Shown one piece after another: positions 49,066-57,822 of a stretch of 64,000 bases of DNA. The notes under the pieces are model-generated. The model searched no databases. It saw only the letters and a program-made list of their open reading frames with translations, and was not told the origin of the DNA. The DNA is from JAJDIA01 sp031555735 (GTDB taxonomy: Bacteria; Bacteroidota; Bacteroidia; Bacteroidales; Tannerellaceae), in NCBI GenBank assembly GCA_031555735.1, contig JAVBUE010000033.1, positions 29,644 to 93,643 of the forward strand, written 5' to 3'. A program made the translations under genes and the position numbers. The stretch's first letter is position 1. Every line of letters starts with the position of its first letter.

Positions 49066-49099
49066 TTTGGATGGGGTTTATGATATTTCCCTATCTTTG
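49066..49099 (+). promoter_or_regulatory. Promoter of the second propeller lipoprotein gene
   Basis: TTTG (49066-49069) and TATCTTTG (49092-49099) match the -33 and -7 consensus with a 22-bp spacer. It lies just after the flavoprotein stop and 34 bp before the start codon at 49133. Confidence 0.65.
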
Positions 49100-49132
49100 G
49101 CGTTGTCATTGTTATACTTAAATATATACACC

Positions 49133-50293
49133 ATGAAGAATGTCTTTACTTTATTCCTTTGTATGCTTGTCTGGAGTAGTTGCCAGTTTGAATCAGCCGA
49201 TGATTTGCCGGTTATTGATTGTAAAAACGGAGAACAGCAGTCGCTGATTATTCACGATTACTTCGCGGAGGTTACGTATATTCCCCTTGAATCAACGAAA
49301 GAGTGTATGTTGTCGGATATGGCTCGTTTTTATCTGTCTGATAAGGCGATCATTGTCATCGATAAAGAGATTTTGTTGTTTGATCGTGCCAACGGAAAGT
49401 TTTTGGGAAAAGTGGGCAAAAAGGGACAAGGCCCCGACGAATATGTATCGTTGATGGGCGCTGCCTATTATAGCCGTTCCAATTCGGTACTGGCGGACAA
49501 GGGAAAACAATGGGTTGAGATCAATGTGCCGACACAGGCTGCAACACCGGTCCATAAGCCGGATGTCAGCGCTTTCATGCGCTTTTCTTCCAACGATGAA
49601 GTGAATGCCGAGTTGGCGATGTTTATGCCGCCCATTCTTTATACGGAACAGTTGAAGGATGATCTGTATGCAGGCTATGTACATAATATAGATGGTAAGA
49701 ACCCCGTCAAACTGATTACCTATAACCGTGCCGGTGAGATCAAAAGTAAAATACCTAATTACCTCACCTTTGAAGACAATACGGATATGATGATGCAATA
49801 CCGTCCGGTATTTTACACGGTACAGGAGGAGACCTATTTCAAGGAAATGTTTAATGATACTATCTTTCGAATCAACGCAACAGATGCTTCCCCTGTCTAT
49901 GTGTTTGATATGGGAGAGCGTGGACTTCCGTATAGCGGGCAGGATAAGGAATTTGACTGGAGCCTCTTTAAGGTAGTAACAGGTATCGGGGATACGGGCG
50001 ACGATCTTTTTTTTACGTATGACTTCGACTCCCACTCCTACATCGGTGTAATGAATAAGAAAGACGGGAAGGTGTGTTTTTCGAAAGATGGCTGGATAGA
50101 CACAAAAAATCCATTTATACCTTTGTTCCCGAACTATCAGACTCCTCAGGGAGATGTTCTTTGTGTGCTTCCTGCCGAAAAGGTGGCCAGCCGCTTTTCT
50201 ACCTACAAGGATACAAACGTAGCCCTCGAACAACTCAAAACCGTCCGTGAAGACGATAATCCGGTTGTTGTGATATTAGTTATAAGTGAATGA
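49133..50293 (+). CDS. Six-bladed beta-propeller lipoprotein (BF3164-like), second copy
   Basis: 386 aa from ATG49133 (MKNVFTLFLCMLVWSSC); the longer frame starts before the promoter. Lipobox WSSC. The mature start SLIIHDYFAEVTYIPLESTK and internal GKVGKKGQGPDEYVSL are typical of these lipoproteins. EMFNDTIFRIN marks a conserved blade. Function is unknown. A decayed relative follows within 5 bp. Confidence 0.82.
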   Translation: MKNVFTLFLCMLVWSSCQFESADDLPVIDCKNGEQQSLIIHDYFAEVTYIPLESTKECMLSDMARFYLSDKAIIVIDKEILLFDRANGKFLGKVGKKGQGPDEYVSLMGAAYYSRSNSVLADKGKQWVEINVPTQAATPVHKPDVSAFMRFSSNDEVNAELAMFMPPILYTEQLKDDLYAGYVHNIDGKNPVKLITYNRAGEIKSKIPNYLTFEDNTDMMMQYRPVFYTVQEETYFKEMFNDTIFRINATDASPVYVFDMGERGLPYSGQDKEFDWSLFKVVTGIGDTGDDLFFTYDFDSHSYIGVMNKKDGKVCFSKDGWIDTKNPFIPLFPNYQTPQGDVLCVLPAEKVASRFSTYKDTNVALEQLKTVREDDNPVVVILVISE

Positions 50294-50297
50294 CGCT

Positions 50298-50981
50298 ATG
50301 CGGCCTCTTGCATTTGCCCTGTCTTTTCTCTTCATAAGCATATTGGCGGTTCCCGGTTATGCCCAGATTCCCGACCTTCAACTGGAGAAAGCAATCCTTG
50401 AAGCGCGTGAAATAAAGCTGAGTGAAATAGCGTCGGAAGCGACAGTGGTTGTTCCCCGGGTTACCCCGTATTCGTACATTCCGCCCAAACGTATTTTCGG
50501 CGAGCCCAACACTTTTTATCTCTTGCCGGATATCTGAATACCAACACGATTGTCAGCCTTGACCGGAATTTTGACGGGAAGGCTCCTGTGAAACTCTATT
50601 TCCAAAACGAACAGGGAACCTACCTGACTACTCCACAAACGATTCATTACGACACGCGGCGTACTACCCCGGGATTAAGGGGTGGAACCTACCCGTATAA
50701 AGACAACCTGTATTTGTATGACGATTGTTGCGACACCGTGTTCTGCTGTGGCTTATGTGCCGGATACCGGAACTTCTTTTTTTACAAACGACCTGAATGG
50801 GAAAGTTCCGCTGCTGCCTGCTCGATGGACGATCAATTCCCGGAATGAACTGATCGGTGAGGTCGCTGTGGAATCCCTGCAACAATGGGCGAAGGATATG
50901 AAAATAACCTTGCCGGTAACGCTTTTCCCCGACAAAGGGATCAGGAACAATCCGGTACTCTTGCTGTTGAAGTTAAAATAA
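50298..50981 (+). pseudogene. Decayed propeller lipoprotein gene with two frame changes
   Basis: Starts ATG50298 (MRPLAFALSFLFISILAVPG), with a signal peptide and LEAREIKLSEIASEATVVVP, like a propeller N-terminus. The frame ends at TGA50535. The next frame continues from about 50522 (TNTIVSLDRNFDGKAPVKLY, then YKDNLYLYDDCCDTVF) to about 50745. From about 50745 to 50981 the first frame resumes (YVPDTGTSFFTNDLNGKVPL to NPVLLLLKLK), a typical C-terminus. Total length is ~230 codons against ~390, so segments between the three blocks are lost. Confidence 0.72.
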
Positions 50982-51186
50982 CAGGCTGATCTGCATTTCA
51001 TTGGGTAAAAGCCTTTGAGAAAAGACTTCCCCTACATAAACCCCATCTATGCACCTATAAATTATACCTCAAAACTATGTTGTAAAACATATAGTTGTAT
51101 ATACAGAAGCGAGAGACGATCGCAAACGTACTCGCCTGAGATAAACAAAAAGAAAGTTATAGGTAAAATTTTAAAGTGTATAGAAT

Positions 51187-51621
51187 ATGAAACGATTAGT
51201 GATAGCAGTTGTTGCATTAGCCATAAGCACAACCATAAGTTTTTCCCAGAGTACAGGATCATCAACAGGAGCCCCGTTTGCCCCGAAAACATCACAGTTG
51301 AGTAAATACCTGCAGTTATCTTCCTATCAGTACGACCAGGTGGCCGATATTACAGACTACTTCGTTGAAATGCAATTGAGAAGTATCCAGGGCGGCGACC
51401 AATACGGTAGCAAACGGATGTACCAGGCGGTGTATGGCAACCTCAAACTGATGAAAGGTGTGCTGACCGAAGGACAGTACAAGATGTACGTCAAAGTGTT
51501 GAACGTGACCAACAATAATAAGAAAGTATTGAACGTGCCGGGTGCTACGCACAACTACCTGGCCGACCTGGCCGACGGGATTGATTGGGACGATCCGGCA
51601 TTCCTGGCAGGTAAGGAATAA
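51187..51621 (+). CDS. Small secreted protein of unknown function
   Basis: 144 aa with a signal peptide (MKRLVIAVVALAISTTISFS, cleavage near SQS). The mature part is helical in character (LSKYLQLSSYQYDQVADITD, YFVEMQLRSIQ), with conserved-looking YGNLKLMKGVLTEGQYKMYV. The pattern faintly recalls Spy/CpxP-type periplasmic proteins but no signature is clear. It has its own strong terminator. The 205 bp upstream hold no recognisable gene. Confidence 0.75.
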   Translation: MKRLVIAVVALAISTTISFSQSTGSSTGAPFAPKTSQLSKYLQLSSYQYDQVADITDYFVEMQLRSIQGGDQYGSKRMYQAVYGNLKLMKGVLTEGQYKMYVKVLNVTNNNKKVLNVPGATHNYLADLADGIDWDDPAFLAGKE

Positions 51622-51642
51622 CCCTGAATATATATAGATTGT

Positions 51643-51680
51643 AAAGAGACTGCATGCGCTTGTATGCAGTCTCTTTTTTT
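51643..51680 (+). terminator. Intrinsic terminator after the small secreted protein
   Basis: Perfect 13-bp stem AAAGAGACTGCAT (51643-51655) with ATGCAGTCTCTTT (51664-51676) around an 8-base loop, followed by a run of T to 51680. It lies 22 bp after the stop codon. Confidence 0.9.
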
Positions 51681-51685
51681 ATGTC

Positions 51686-51693
51686 TATTTTTG
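51686..51693 (+). promoter_or_regulatory. Candidate -7 box of the YitT-family gene
   Basis: TATTTTTG, an exact TAnnTTTG match 32 bp before the start codon at 51726. The -33 region falls within the preceding terminator and has only CTTG at 23-bp spacing. Confidence 0.5.
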
Positions 51694-51725
51694 CACTGTT
51701 TTTCAACTACACAAACAAAACAGAC

Positions 51726-52622
51726 ATGAAACAAGAATTTCTTATTCCTTCAAAAACCACGTGGAAAGCGGGTGTGAAAGATTATTCACTGATTGTGGTC
51801 GGCGCCTTCCTGCAGGCATTGAGCTATGTGCTTTTCCTCGCCCCGTTCAAGATCGTACCGGGAGGGGTCTATGGTATCTCCATTGTATTGCATTACTCCA
51901 CGCAGGGGATGTTCTCTTTCCTGCCCGACGGATTGCCGATGGGTATCACGGCGCTCTGTTTCAATATTCCGTTGATGATCCTGGCGATGAAGAAGATCGG
52001 ACTGGCTTCCGGGCCTAAGACGATCGTGACGTTTGTGTTGATCTCCGTATGTACCGATTCCTTATCGTATATACTGACCGAGCCGCTGCTCCCCAACGAT
52101 ACGTTTATCGCCGCCTTCTACGGAGGGGCTTTGCTGGGGCTGGGTGTGACCTGCGTATTCCGGGCTCAGAGTACCAGTGCGGGTACCGACGTGCTGGCGC
52201 GTGTGCTGGCAAGCAATTCGAATATGAAGGTGAGCAATATGATCATCCTGCTCGATTCGGCCGTTGTCGTACTTGGTTTGCTCGCCTTCAAGGATTGGGC
52301 GGTACCTTTGTACTCCTGGCTGACGATCTTTGTCTATGGGAAGGTGGTGGATATGCTCCAGGTGGAGAACCCGAACCGCGCCGTCTTTATCGTATCCAAT
52401 AAGACGGAAGATATCAAGGAACTGATCGTGGATGAGATGGGCATGAGCGGTACGTACCTCCACGGACGCGGCATGTACGAAGGAAAGGAACGTGAGATCA
52501 TCTTCACCATTGCCGAACGGAAAGATATGCCGAAACTGAAGGAAGAGGTGAAGAAGATCGACCCCAAAGCCTTCGTTTCCACTATGCACGCCAGCCGCGA
52601 TTCCGCTCCTCCGGGAAGATAA
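51726..52622 (+). CDS. YitT-family membrane protein (DUF161 plus DUF2179)
   Basis: 298 aa from MKQEFLIPSKTTWKAGVKDY. Five or six membrane helices (SLIVVGAFLQALSYVLFLAP; the GGVYGISIVLHY loop; ITALCFNIPLMILAMKK), then a cytoplasmic DUF2179 domain (NRAVFIVSNKTEDIKELIVD, MYEGKEREIIFTIAER). The AQSTSAGTDVLARVL segment is family-typical. Transported substrate is not known for most members. Confidence 0.9.
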   Translation: MKQEFLIPSKTTWKAGVKDYSLIVVGAFLQALSYVLFLAPFKIVPGGVYGISIVLHYSTQGMFSFLPDGLPMGITALCFNIPLMILAMKKIGLASGPKTIVTFVLISVCTDSLSYILTEPLLPNDTFIAAFYGGALLGLGVTCVFRAQSTSAGTDVLARVLASNSNMKVSNMIILLDSAVVVLGLLAFKDWAVPLYSWLTIFVYGKVVDMLQVENPNRAVFIVSNKTEDIKELIVDEMGMSGTYLHGRGMYEGKEREIIFTIAERKDMPKLKEEVKKIDPKAFVSTMHASRDSAPPGR

Positions 52623-52634
52623 TACGCTGTTTTC

Positions 52635-52666
52635 TTTGGCTTCTGATAATAAATACCCTATTTTTG
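52635..52666 (+). promoter_or_regulatory. Promoter of the aminotransferase gene
   Basis: TTTG (52635-52638), 20-bp spacer, TATTTTTG (52659-52666): full matches to both Bacteroidetes promoter elements. The start codon is 17 bp downstream. The best promoter match seen in the window. Confidence 0.75.
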
Positions 52667-52683
52667 CAACAAAAATAGAGTAT

Positions 52684-53883
52684 ATGCCCAGTATTTCACA
52701 GCGCGGTGTCAGTATGCCCGCTTCGCCTATCCGTAAGTTGGTTCCCCTGGCTAATAAAGCCAAAGCAAAGGGGGTCAAGGTGTATCACCTGAATATCGGC
52801 CAGCCCGATATCGAAACGCCGGAGGTAGCCTTGGAAGCGGCGCGCCATATCGACCGGAAGATCCTGGAATATTCGCCCAGCGAAGGGATCCGTTCGTTCC
52901 GTGAGAAGTTGGTGAAGTATTATAACCGGTTCAACATCCGGGTGGATGTGGAGGATATCATCATCACCACAGGTGGTTCGGAAGCCGTCTCCTTTTCGTT
53001 TATGGCCTGCCTGGATCCGGGCGACGAGATCCTGGTGCCCGAACCTGCTTATGCCAATTATATGGCGTTTGCCATTTCGGGCGGCGCGGTGATCAAGACG
53101 GTCCCCTCGTCTATTGAGAAAGGTTTTTCCCTGCCTCCGCTGGAAGAGTTCGAAGCGCTGATCACGCCCCGTACGAAAGCCATCCTGATCTGTAACCCCA
53201 ACAATCCGACAGGCTATCTCTATACCCGCCGCGAGATGGAGCAGATACGCGACCTGGTGAAGAAGTACGACCTTTTCCTCTTCTCCGACGAAGTGTATCG
53301 CGAATTTTGCTATACCGGTGCGCCGTATATCTCGGCCTTCCACCTCGAAGGGATCGAGAATAATGTGGTGTTGGTCGATTCCGTATCCAAACGATACAGC
53401 GAATGTGGTATCCGCATCGGTGCGATCATTACGAAAAACGTACAGGTGCGCGAGAATGTGATGAAGTGGTGCCAGGCGCGCCTCAGTCCCCCGTTGATCG
53501 GACAGATCGTCGCGGAGGCTTCACTGGATACGCCCGACGATTATATGCTGAACGTATATAATGAATACCTGGAACGTCGCAACTTCCTGGTGGACGGGAT
53601 CAACCGGATCCCCGGGTGCTATTCGCCGATACCGATGGGAGCGTTCTATACCGTTGCCAAGTTGCCCGTGGATGACTCGGACGCCTTCTGTGCCTGGTGC
53701 CTCGACGAGTTCGAATACGAAGGACAGACCGTCATGATGGCTCCCGCCTCCGGATTCTATACCCATCCCGACCTCGGCCGTAACGAAGTCCGCATCGCCT
53801 ACGTCCTGAACAAAGAAGACCTCGGGAAAGCACTTACCGTGCTTGCCAAGGCGCTGGAGGCGTATCCGGGACGAACGGAATAA
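52684..53883 (+). CDS. PLP-dependent class I/II aminotransferase (aspartate aminotransferase type)
   Basis: 399 aa from MPSISQRGVSMPASPIRKLV. Fold-type I aminotransferase: substrate segment LNIGQPDIETPEVA, cofactor segment TTGGSEAVSFSFMACLDPGDE, NPNNPTGYLYTRRE, SDEVYREF, and the PLP lysine Lys236 in VDSVSKRYSECGIRIG. Probably transaminates aspartate or another amino acid; exact specificity is not readable. Monocistronic now, because a repeat-flanked cassette separates it from the permease. Confidence 0.88.
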   Translation: MPSISQRGVSMPASPIRKLVPLANKAKAKGVKVYHLNIGQPDIETPEVALEAARHIDRKILEYSPSEGIRSFREKLVKYYNRFNIRVDVEDIIITTGGSEAVSFSFMACLDPGDEILVPEPAYANYMAFAISGGAVIKTVPSSIEKGFSLPPLEEFEALITPRTKAILICNPNNPTGYLYTRREMEQIRDLVKKYDLFLFSDEVYREFCYTGAPYISAFHLEGIENNVVLVDSVSKRYSECGIRIGAIITKNVQVRENVMKWCQARLSPPLIGQIVAEASLDTPDDYMLNVYNEYLERRNFLVDGINRIPGCYSPIPMGAFYTVAKLPVDDSDAFCAWCLDEFEYEGQTVMMAPASGFYTHPDLGRNEVRIAYVLNKEDLGKALTVLAKALEAYPGRTE

Positions 53884-53890
53884 ATAGTGA

Positions 53891-54308
53891 ATAATGATAA
53901 ATGATTAATGATAAATGATTAATGGACGGCCAAATCCTTTGAGAGAGAAGAGCTTTCGTTTTGCATTACGCGTTGTGAAGTTGTATGGGTATTTGTGTAA
54001 TGAACATAAGGAGTTTATACTGTCGAAACAACTACTTCGATCTGGAACATCTGTTGGCGCATTGCAGCGGGAAAGTGAGTTTGCAGAAAGTAAGATAGAT
54101 TTTTCTCATAAGCTGGGTATTGCCCAGAAAGAGTGTAACGAAACGTTATATTGGATTGAGCTGTTGCATGAGTCTGGTTTTATTACGGAGATGGCATTTA
54201 CAAGCCTCAAAGATGATGCGGAAGAACTCCTTCGGTTAATCACTGCCAGCATCAAAACCGCCAAATTCGGTCATCATTAATCATTAATCATTAATCATTA
54301 ATCATTAT
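53891..54308. mobile_element. Candidate mobile cassette: four-helix-bundle gene within 7-bp inverted repeats
   Basis: The left end 53891-53925 is five heptamers of TTAATGA type (ATAATGA, TAAATGA, TTAATGA, TAAATGA, TTAATGG). The right end 54274-54308 is five heptamers TCATTAA (the last TCATTAT), the exact inverse word. The enclosed gene takes its start codon from the left repeats and its stop codon from the right repeats, so repeats and gene form one unit of 418 bp. It fits neatly between an aminotransferase and a permease gene. Mobility is inferred; no target duplication was identified. Confidence 0.55.
53915..54280 (+). CDS. Four-helix-bundle protein (S23/intervening-sequence type)
   Basis: 121 aa. 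LREKSFRFALRVVKLYGYLC, QLLRSGTSVGALQRESEFAE and SKIDFSHKLGIAQKECNETL are typical of the four-helix-bundle family first seen in 23S rRNA intervening sequences and related to the Avd accessory protein of diversity-generating retroelements. No reverse transcriptase or variable repeat is nearby. Both ends of the frame lie in the heptamer repeats. Function of stand-alone members is unknown. Confidence 0.88.
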   Translation: MINGRPNPLREKSFRFALRVVKLYGYLCNEHKEFILSKQLLRSGTSVGALQRESEFAESKIDFSHKLGIAQKECNETLYWIELLHESGFITEMAFTSLKDDAEELLRLITASIKTAKFGHH

Positions 54309-54313
54309 TTGAT

Positions 54314-55555
54314 ATGCTCGAATTCTTCATCGCAAAACGCATTCATTCCGGCGCCGAAGGGAAAGGCAAGGCTACTCCTCCGGCAGTACGTATCGCCATG
54401 GCGGGGATTGCGTTGGGATTGGCGGTGATGGTGTTGTCGGTAGCGATCATCGTAGGATTCAAGCAGGAGGTGAGGGGAAAGGTGATTGGTTTTGGTTCGC
54501 ATATACAGATCACCAACTTCGACAGTAACGCTTCGTACGAATATGCGCCCATAGCTCCGGGCGACACCTTGTTGGACCAACTGAACCACTTCCCCGGTAT
54601 CCGCCATGTGGAGGTGTTTGCCACCAAGCCCGGGATGATCAAGACCGATGAAGATTTCCAGGGCATCGTGCTGAAAGGCGTGGATCAGCATTACGACTGG
54701 TCTTTCTTCCGTGACAACCTGAAAGAAGGTGAGCTGCCCGTATTTGAAGCAGGGAAAAGCTCCAATGATATCCTCCTTTCCCGAACGATCTGCGACCTGC
54801 TGGGGTTGCAGTTAGGTGACCGGGTACTGATGTATTTCATCCAGGATGAGGTCCGCGCCCGTCCCTTCCACCTCAAAGGTATTTATGATTCGGGCTCGCC
54901 GGAATTCGATAAGCTGTTCGCCCTGGGTGATATCCGCCAGGTACGCCGGTTGAACGGCTGGGAGAACGACCAGGTGAGCGGCATCGAACTGCTGGTGGAC
55001 GATTACAGCCACCTCGACGCGATTGCCGAAAACCTTTACTTCTTCATGGCGGAGCAGAAAGACCGCCTCGACAATCTCTACTATACCCGTTCGGTCAAAG
55101 AACTGAACCCCATGATCTTCAACTGGCTCAGCGCGTTGGATATCAATGTGGTGCTGATCCTTGTGCTGATGATGGCGGTGGCGGGATTCACCATGATCTC
55201 CGGCCTGCTGATCATTATTATGGAACGCATCAATATGATCGGGGTCTTGAAAGCAATGGGACAGAGCAACACCAGCATACGGAAGGTATTCCTCTATATT
55301 GCTTTTTTCCTGATCGGGAAGGGGATGTTGTGGGGGAATGTGATCGGGATATCCATCTGTCTCGTACAACAACATTTCCGGATATTCACACTCAATCCGG
55401 CCGACTATTATGTGGATGCGGTGCCTGTCGATCTGAACATCCTCCACCTGCTCCTGATCAATATCGGAGCGCTGGCGGTTTCGATGGGTATGATGTTCGG
55501 CGCCACCTATATGATTAGCAAAGTGGAGCCGGTAAAGAGTATCCGGTTCGATTAA
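54314..55555 (+). CDS. LolC/LolE-like ABC transporter permease
   Basis: 413-aa FtsX-fold permease of the lipoprotein-release type. N-terminal membrane helix (IAMAGIALGLAVMVLSVAII), large periplasmic domain (about 45-265), then three helices from about 275 (NVVLILVLMMAVAGFTMISG, etc.). The start MLEFFIAKRIHSGAEGKGKA fits the family. No ATPase partner is adjacent. Its stop overlaps the convergent metF stop by 4 bp, with no terminator between them. Confidence 0.87.
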   Translation: MLEFFIAKRIHSGAEGKGKATPPAVRIAMAGIALGLAVMVLSVAIIVGFKQEVRGKVIGFGSHIQITNFDSNASYEYAPIAPGDTLLDQLNHFPGIRHVEVFATKPGMIKTDEDFQGIVLKGVDQHYDWSFFRDNLKEGELPVFEAGKSSNDILLSRTICDLLGLQLGDRVLMYFIQDEVRARPFHLKGIYDSGSPEFDKLFALGDIRQVRRLNGWENDQVSGIELLVDDYSHLDAIAENLYFFMAEQKDRLDNLYYTRSVKELNPMIFNWLSALDINVVLILVLMMAVAGFTMISGLLIIIMERINMIGVLKAMGQSNTSIRKVFLYIAFFLIGKGMLWGNVIGISICLVQQHFRIFTLNPADYYVDAVPVDLNILHLLLINIGALAVSMGMMFGATYMISKVEPVKSIRFD

Positions 55556-56508
55556 TACACCGCTTTCGCCACTTTATACACACTCTCGGAAGCCAGGAAG
55601 GTATAGAAGTGCAGGCTCGGTACGCCATGCGCGATCAGGTCTTTGCATTGTTCGATGCACCATTCCACGCCCACGGCTTTGGCTTCGTCGTCGGTCTTGC
55701 ACTGACGCAAGGCATGGGCGAAGGGTTCGGGAATGTCGCACCGGAACACCTTGGGTAATACCGTCAACTGGTCGCGCAGCACCACCGGCTTGATACCCGG
55801 GATGATGGGCACGGTAATCCCTTCGGCACGCAGGCGATCCACAAAATCGTAGTATTTCCGGTTATCGAAAAACATCTGGGTGACGAGGTATTCGGCTCCG
55901 TTTTTCACCTTTTCCTTCAGGTAGTGGATGTCGGATTCCAGGTTCGGCGCTTCCTCGTGTTTCTCCGGATAGCAGGCCATGCCGTAGGAGAAGGGCGTCT
56001 CGTTCGGTTCAAACCGGCTGCCGTCCACGGCGATCCCCCGGTTGAAGTCGTTCACCTGCTGCTGGAGCTCGGTGGCATGGCTGTGGAAATGTTCGGGTTT
56101 CTCATTCGGTTCGAGCACCTTGTTGTCGCCGCGCAGCAGCAGCAGGTTATACACCCGCAGGAAGTTGAGGTCGATCAATCCGTATTCCGTTTCGTCTTTC
56201 GTGAACCCCTTACATATAATATGGGGTACGGCAGGTATGCCGTAGATTGTCTGGATGGCGGATGCGATCGCCACGGACCCGGGCCGCTTGCGGGTGTTGA
56301 TCCGGTGGATCGTCCCGTCGGCCAGTGTCTTATACTGGTTTTCGCTATGGTGCGAAGTGATGTTGATGTATTTGGGGTCGAACTCGCGCAGCTTGTCGAT
56401 CACGTCGTACACCCGCTGTATATTATTCCCTTTCAGCGGAGGAAGTATTTCGAATGAGAAGGCTGTCGAGGTAGTATGTTGAATCAGATCGCTTACTTTT
56501 ACTTTCAT
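55552..56508 (-). CDS. metF: 5,10-methylenetetrahydrofolate reductase
   Basis: 318-aa TIM-barrel flavoprotein that makes 5-methyl-THF for methionine synthesis. Conserved N-terminal FSFEILPPLKG with the catalytic Glu, then YINITSHHSEN, LLLRGDN, and YLVTQMFFDNRKYYDFVD. Ends LASESVYKVAKAVY. A -7 box lies 20 bp upstream of the start, so the leader is very short and leaves no room for a riboswitch. Confidence 0.95.
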   Translation of the reverse strand: MKVKVSDLIQHTTSTAFSFEILPPLKGNNIQRVYDVIDKLREFDPKYINITSHHSENQYKTLADGTIHRINTRKRPGSVAIASAIQTIYGIPAVPHIICKGFTKDETEYGLIDLNFLRVYNLLLLRGDNKVLEPNEKPEHFHSHATELQQQVNDFNRGIAVDGSRFEPNETPFSYGMACYPEKHEEAPNLESDIHYLKEKVKNGAEYLVTQMFFDNRKYYDFVDRLRAEGITVPIIPGIKPVVLRDQLTVLPKVFRCDIPEPFAHALRQCKTDDEAKAVGVEWCIEQCKDLIAHGVPSLHFYTFLASESVYKVAKAVY

Positions 56509-56527
56509 CTTCCTGTAATTTTTAACG

Positions 56528-56535
56528 CAAAAGTA
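56528..56535 (-). promoter_or_regulatory. Candidate -7 box of metF
   Basis: TACTTTTG on the minus strand, an exact match to TAnnTTTG, 20 bp from the metF start codon. No TTTG at -33. It is back to back with the ilvE box at 56558. Confidence 0.45.
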
Positions 56536-56557
56536 ACATATCCCGGGCGAAAATCCT

Positions 56558-56565
56558 TACTTTTG
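56558..56565 (+). promoter_or_regulatory. Candidate -7 box of ilvE
   Basis: TACTTTTG on the plus strand, identical to the divergent metF box, 25 bp from the ilvE start. No clear -33 element. Confidence 0.45.
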
Positions 56566-56589
56566 CCGTACAATCTAAATTCAACGGTT

Positions 56590-57609
56590 ATGGAAAATAT
56601 AAACTGGTCTGATCTCTCGTTCGGTTATATGAAGACAGACTATAATGTGCGCTGCTACTACCGCAACGGTAAGTGGGGAGAGTTGGAGGTATCGTCTTCC
56701 GAGGTTTTGAACATCCACATGGCAGCCACCTGCCTCCATTACGGACAGGAAGCGTTCGAAGGATTGAAGGCGTTCAAGGGACAAGATGGCCAGGTGCGTG
56801 TGTTCCGTATGGAAGAAAATGCCAAACGGATGCAAAGTTCCTGCCGGGGTATCCGGATGGCCGAACTGCCGTTGGATCTCTTTGAAGAGGCGGTACGGAA
56901 AGTGGTGAAGCTCAACATGCGCTTTGTGCCTCCCTATGAAAGCGGCGCCTCGTTGTATATCCGTCCGTTGTTGGTCGGCCTGGGCGCCCAGGTGGGTGTG
57001 AAACCGGCAGAAGAATACCTGTTTATGGTGTTTGTTACTCCCGTAGGCCCGTATTTCAAAGGCGGGTTCAAGCCTACGCAGGTGTGTATCCTCCGCGACT
57101 ACGACCGTGCCGCACCACAGGGTACCGGTACCTATAAGGTGGGCGGGAACTATGCCGCCAGCTTGTCTGCCGGGGAGATCGCCCGTGAGAAAGGCTACGC
57201 CGCCGTGCTTTACCTCGACCCGAAAGAAAAGAAATACCTCGACGAATGTGGCCCCGCTAACTTCTTCGCTATCCGCGGAAACAGCTATATCACGCCGCAG
57301 TCGAATTCCATCCTCCCGTCGATCACCAACAAGAGCCTGATGCAACTGGCTGCGGATATGGGGATGACGGTGGAACGCCGTCCCGTTCCGGTGGAAGAAC
57401 TGGCTACCTTTGAGGAAGCCGCCGAATGTGGAACCGCCGCCGTGATCACACCGCTCGCCCGCATCGACGACCTGGACGAAGGCGCCTCCTACCTCTATGC
57501 CAAAGACGGTAACGCCGGTCCTGTATGCACGAAGCTTTACAACAAACTCCGCGCCATCCAGTATGGCGACGAAGCCGATCCGTATGGCTGGGTAACGGTG
57601 ATCGAATAA
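56590..57609 (+). CDS. ilvE: Branched-chain amino acid aminotransferase
   Basis: PLP enzyme of fold-type IV that transaminates Leu, Ile and Val; 339 aa from MENINWSDLSFGYMKTDYNV (longer frame crosses the promoter). LHYGQEAFEGLKAFKGQDGQ, the PLP lysine region GTGTYKVGGNYAASL and YLDECGPANFFAI fit the family. Ends DPYGWVTVIE. A hairpin follows, so it is probably transcribed alone. Confidence 0.94.
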   Translation: MENINWSDLSFGYMKTDYNVRCYYRNGKWGELEVSSSEVLNIHMAATCLHYGQEAFEGLKAFKGQDGQVRVFRMEENAKRMQSSCRGIRMAELPLDLFEEAVRKVVKLNMRFVPPYESGASLYIRPLLVGLGAQVGVKPAEEYLFMVFVTPVGPYFKGGFKPTQVCILRDYDRAAPQGTGTYKVGGNYAASLSAGEIAREKGYAAVLYLDPKEKKYLDECGPANFFAIRGNSYITPQSNSILPSITNKSLMQLAADMGMTVERRPVPVEELATFEEAAECGTAAVITPLARIDDLDEGASYLYAKDGNAGPVCTKLYNKLRAIQYGDEADPYGWVTVIE

Positions 57610-57635
57610 GCAAGCCCGTATTCTGCATATCCTAT

Positions 57636-57697
57636 CGATCCCGAAGGCGATCGCACCTGTATCCAACTATTATCCGGTGTGATCGCTTTTGGGATTG
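57636..57697. terminator. Hairpin after ilvE
   Basis: CGATCCCGAAGGCGATCGCA (57636-57655) pairs with the region 57677-57697 (GTGTGATCGCTTTTGGGATTG) with a few mismatches and G-T pairs. It lies 26 bp after the ilvE stop. The following T-run is weak. Confidence 0.55.
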
Positions 57698-57760
57698 ATA
57701 TTTTAGGACGTATATGCAAACTCTAAATGGATACTATTACGTTTTTTTTGCTATCTCTGT

Positions 57761-57791
57761 ATTGCAAAACCGGGAATGATGCCTATCTTTG
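57761..57791 (+). promoter_or_regulatory. Promoter of the AAA ATPase gene
   Basis: ATTG (57761-57764), 19-bp spacer, TATCTTTG (57784-57791). It lies inside the longest open frame of the ATPase gene, which shows that the true start is downstream. Confidence 0.6.
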
Positions 57792-57822
57792 CCACGCTGA
57801 TATAGTAAATGGAGAAGACCAG

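Noticed and set aside
53915..54280. Diversity-generating retroelement Avd gene
   Set aside because: No reverse transcriptase, template repeat or variable repeat in the surrounding 10 kb.
57727..57822. Longer N-terminus for the AAA ATPase
   Set aside because: A good promoter lies inside it, and the residues are unlike the family.
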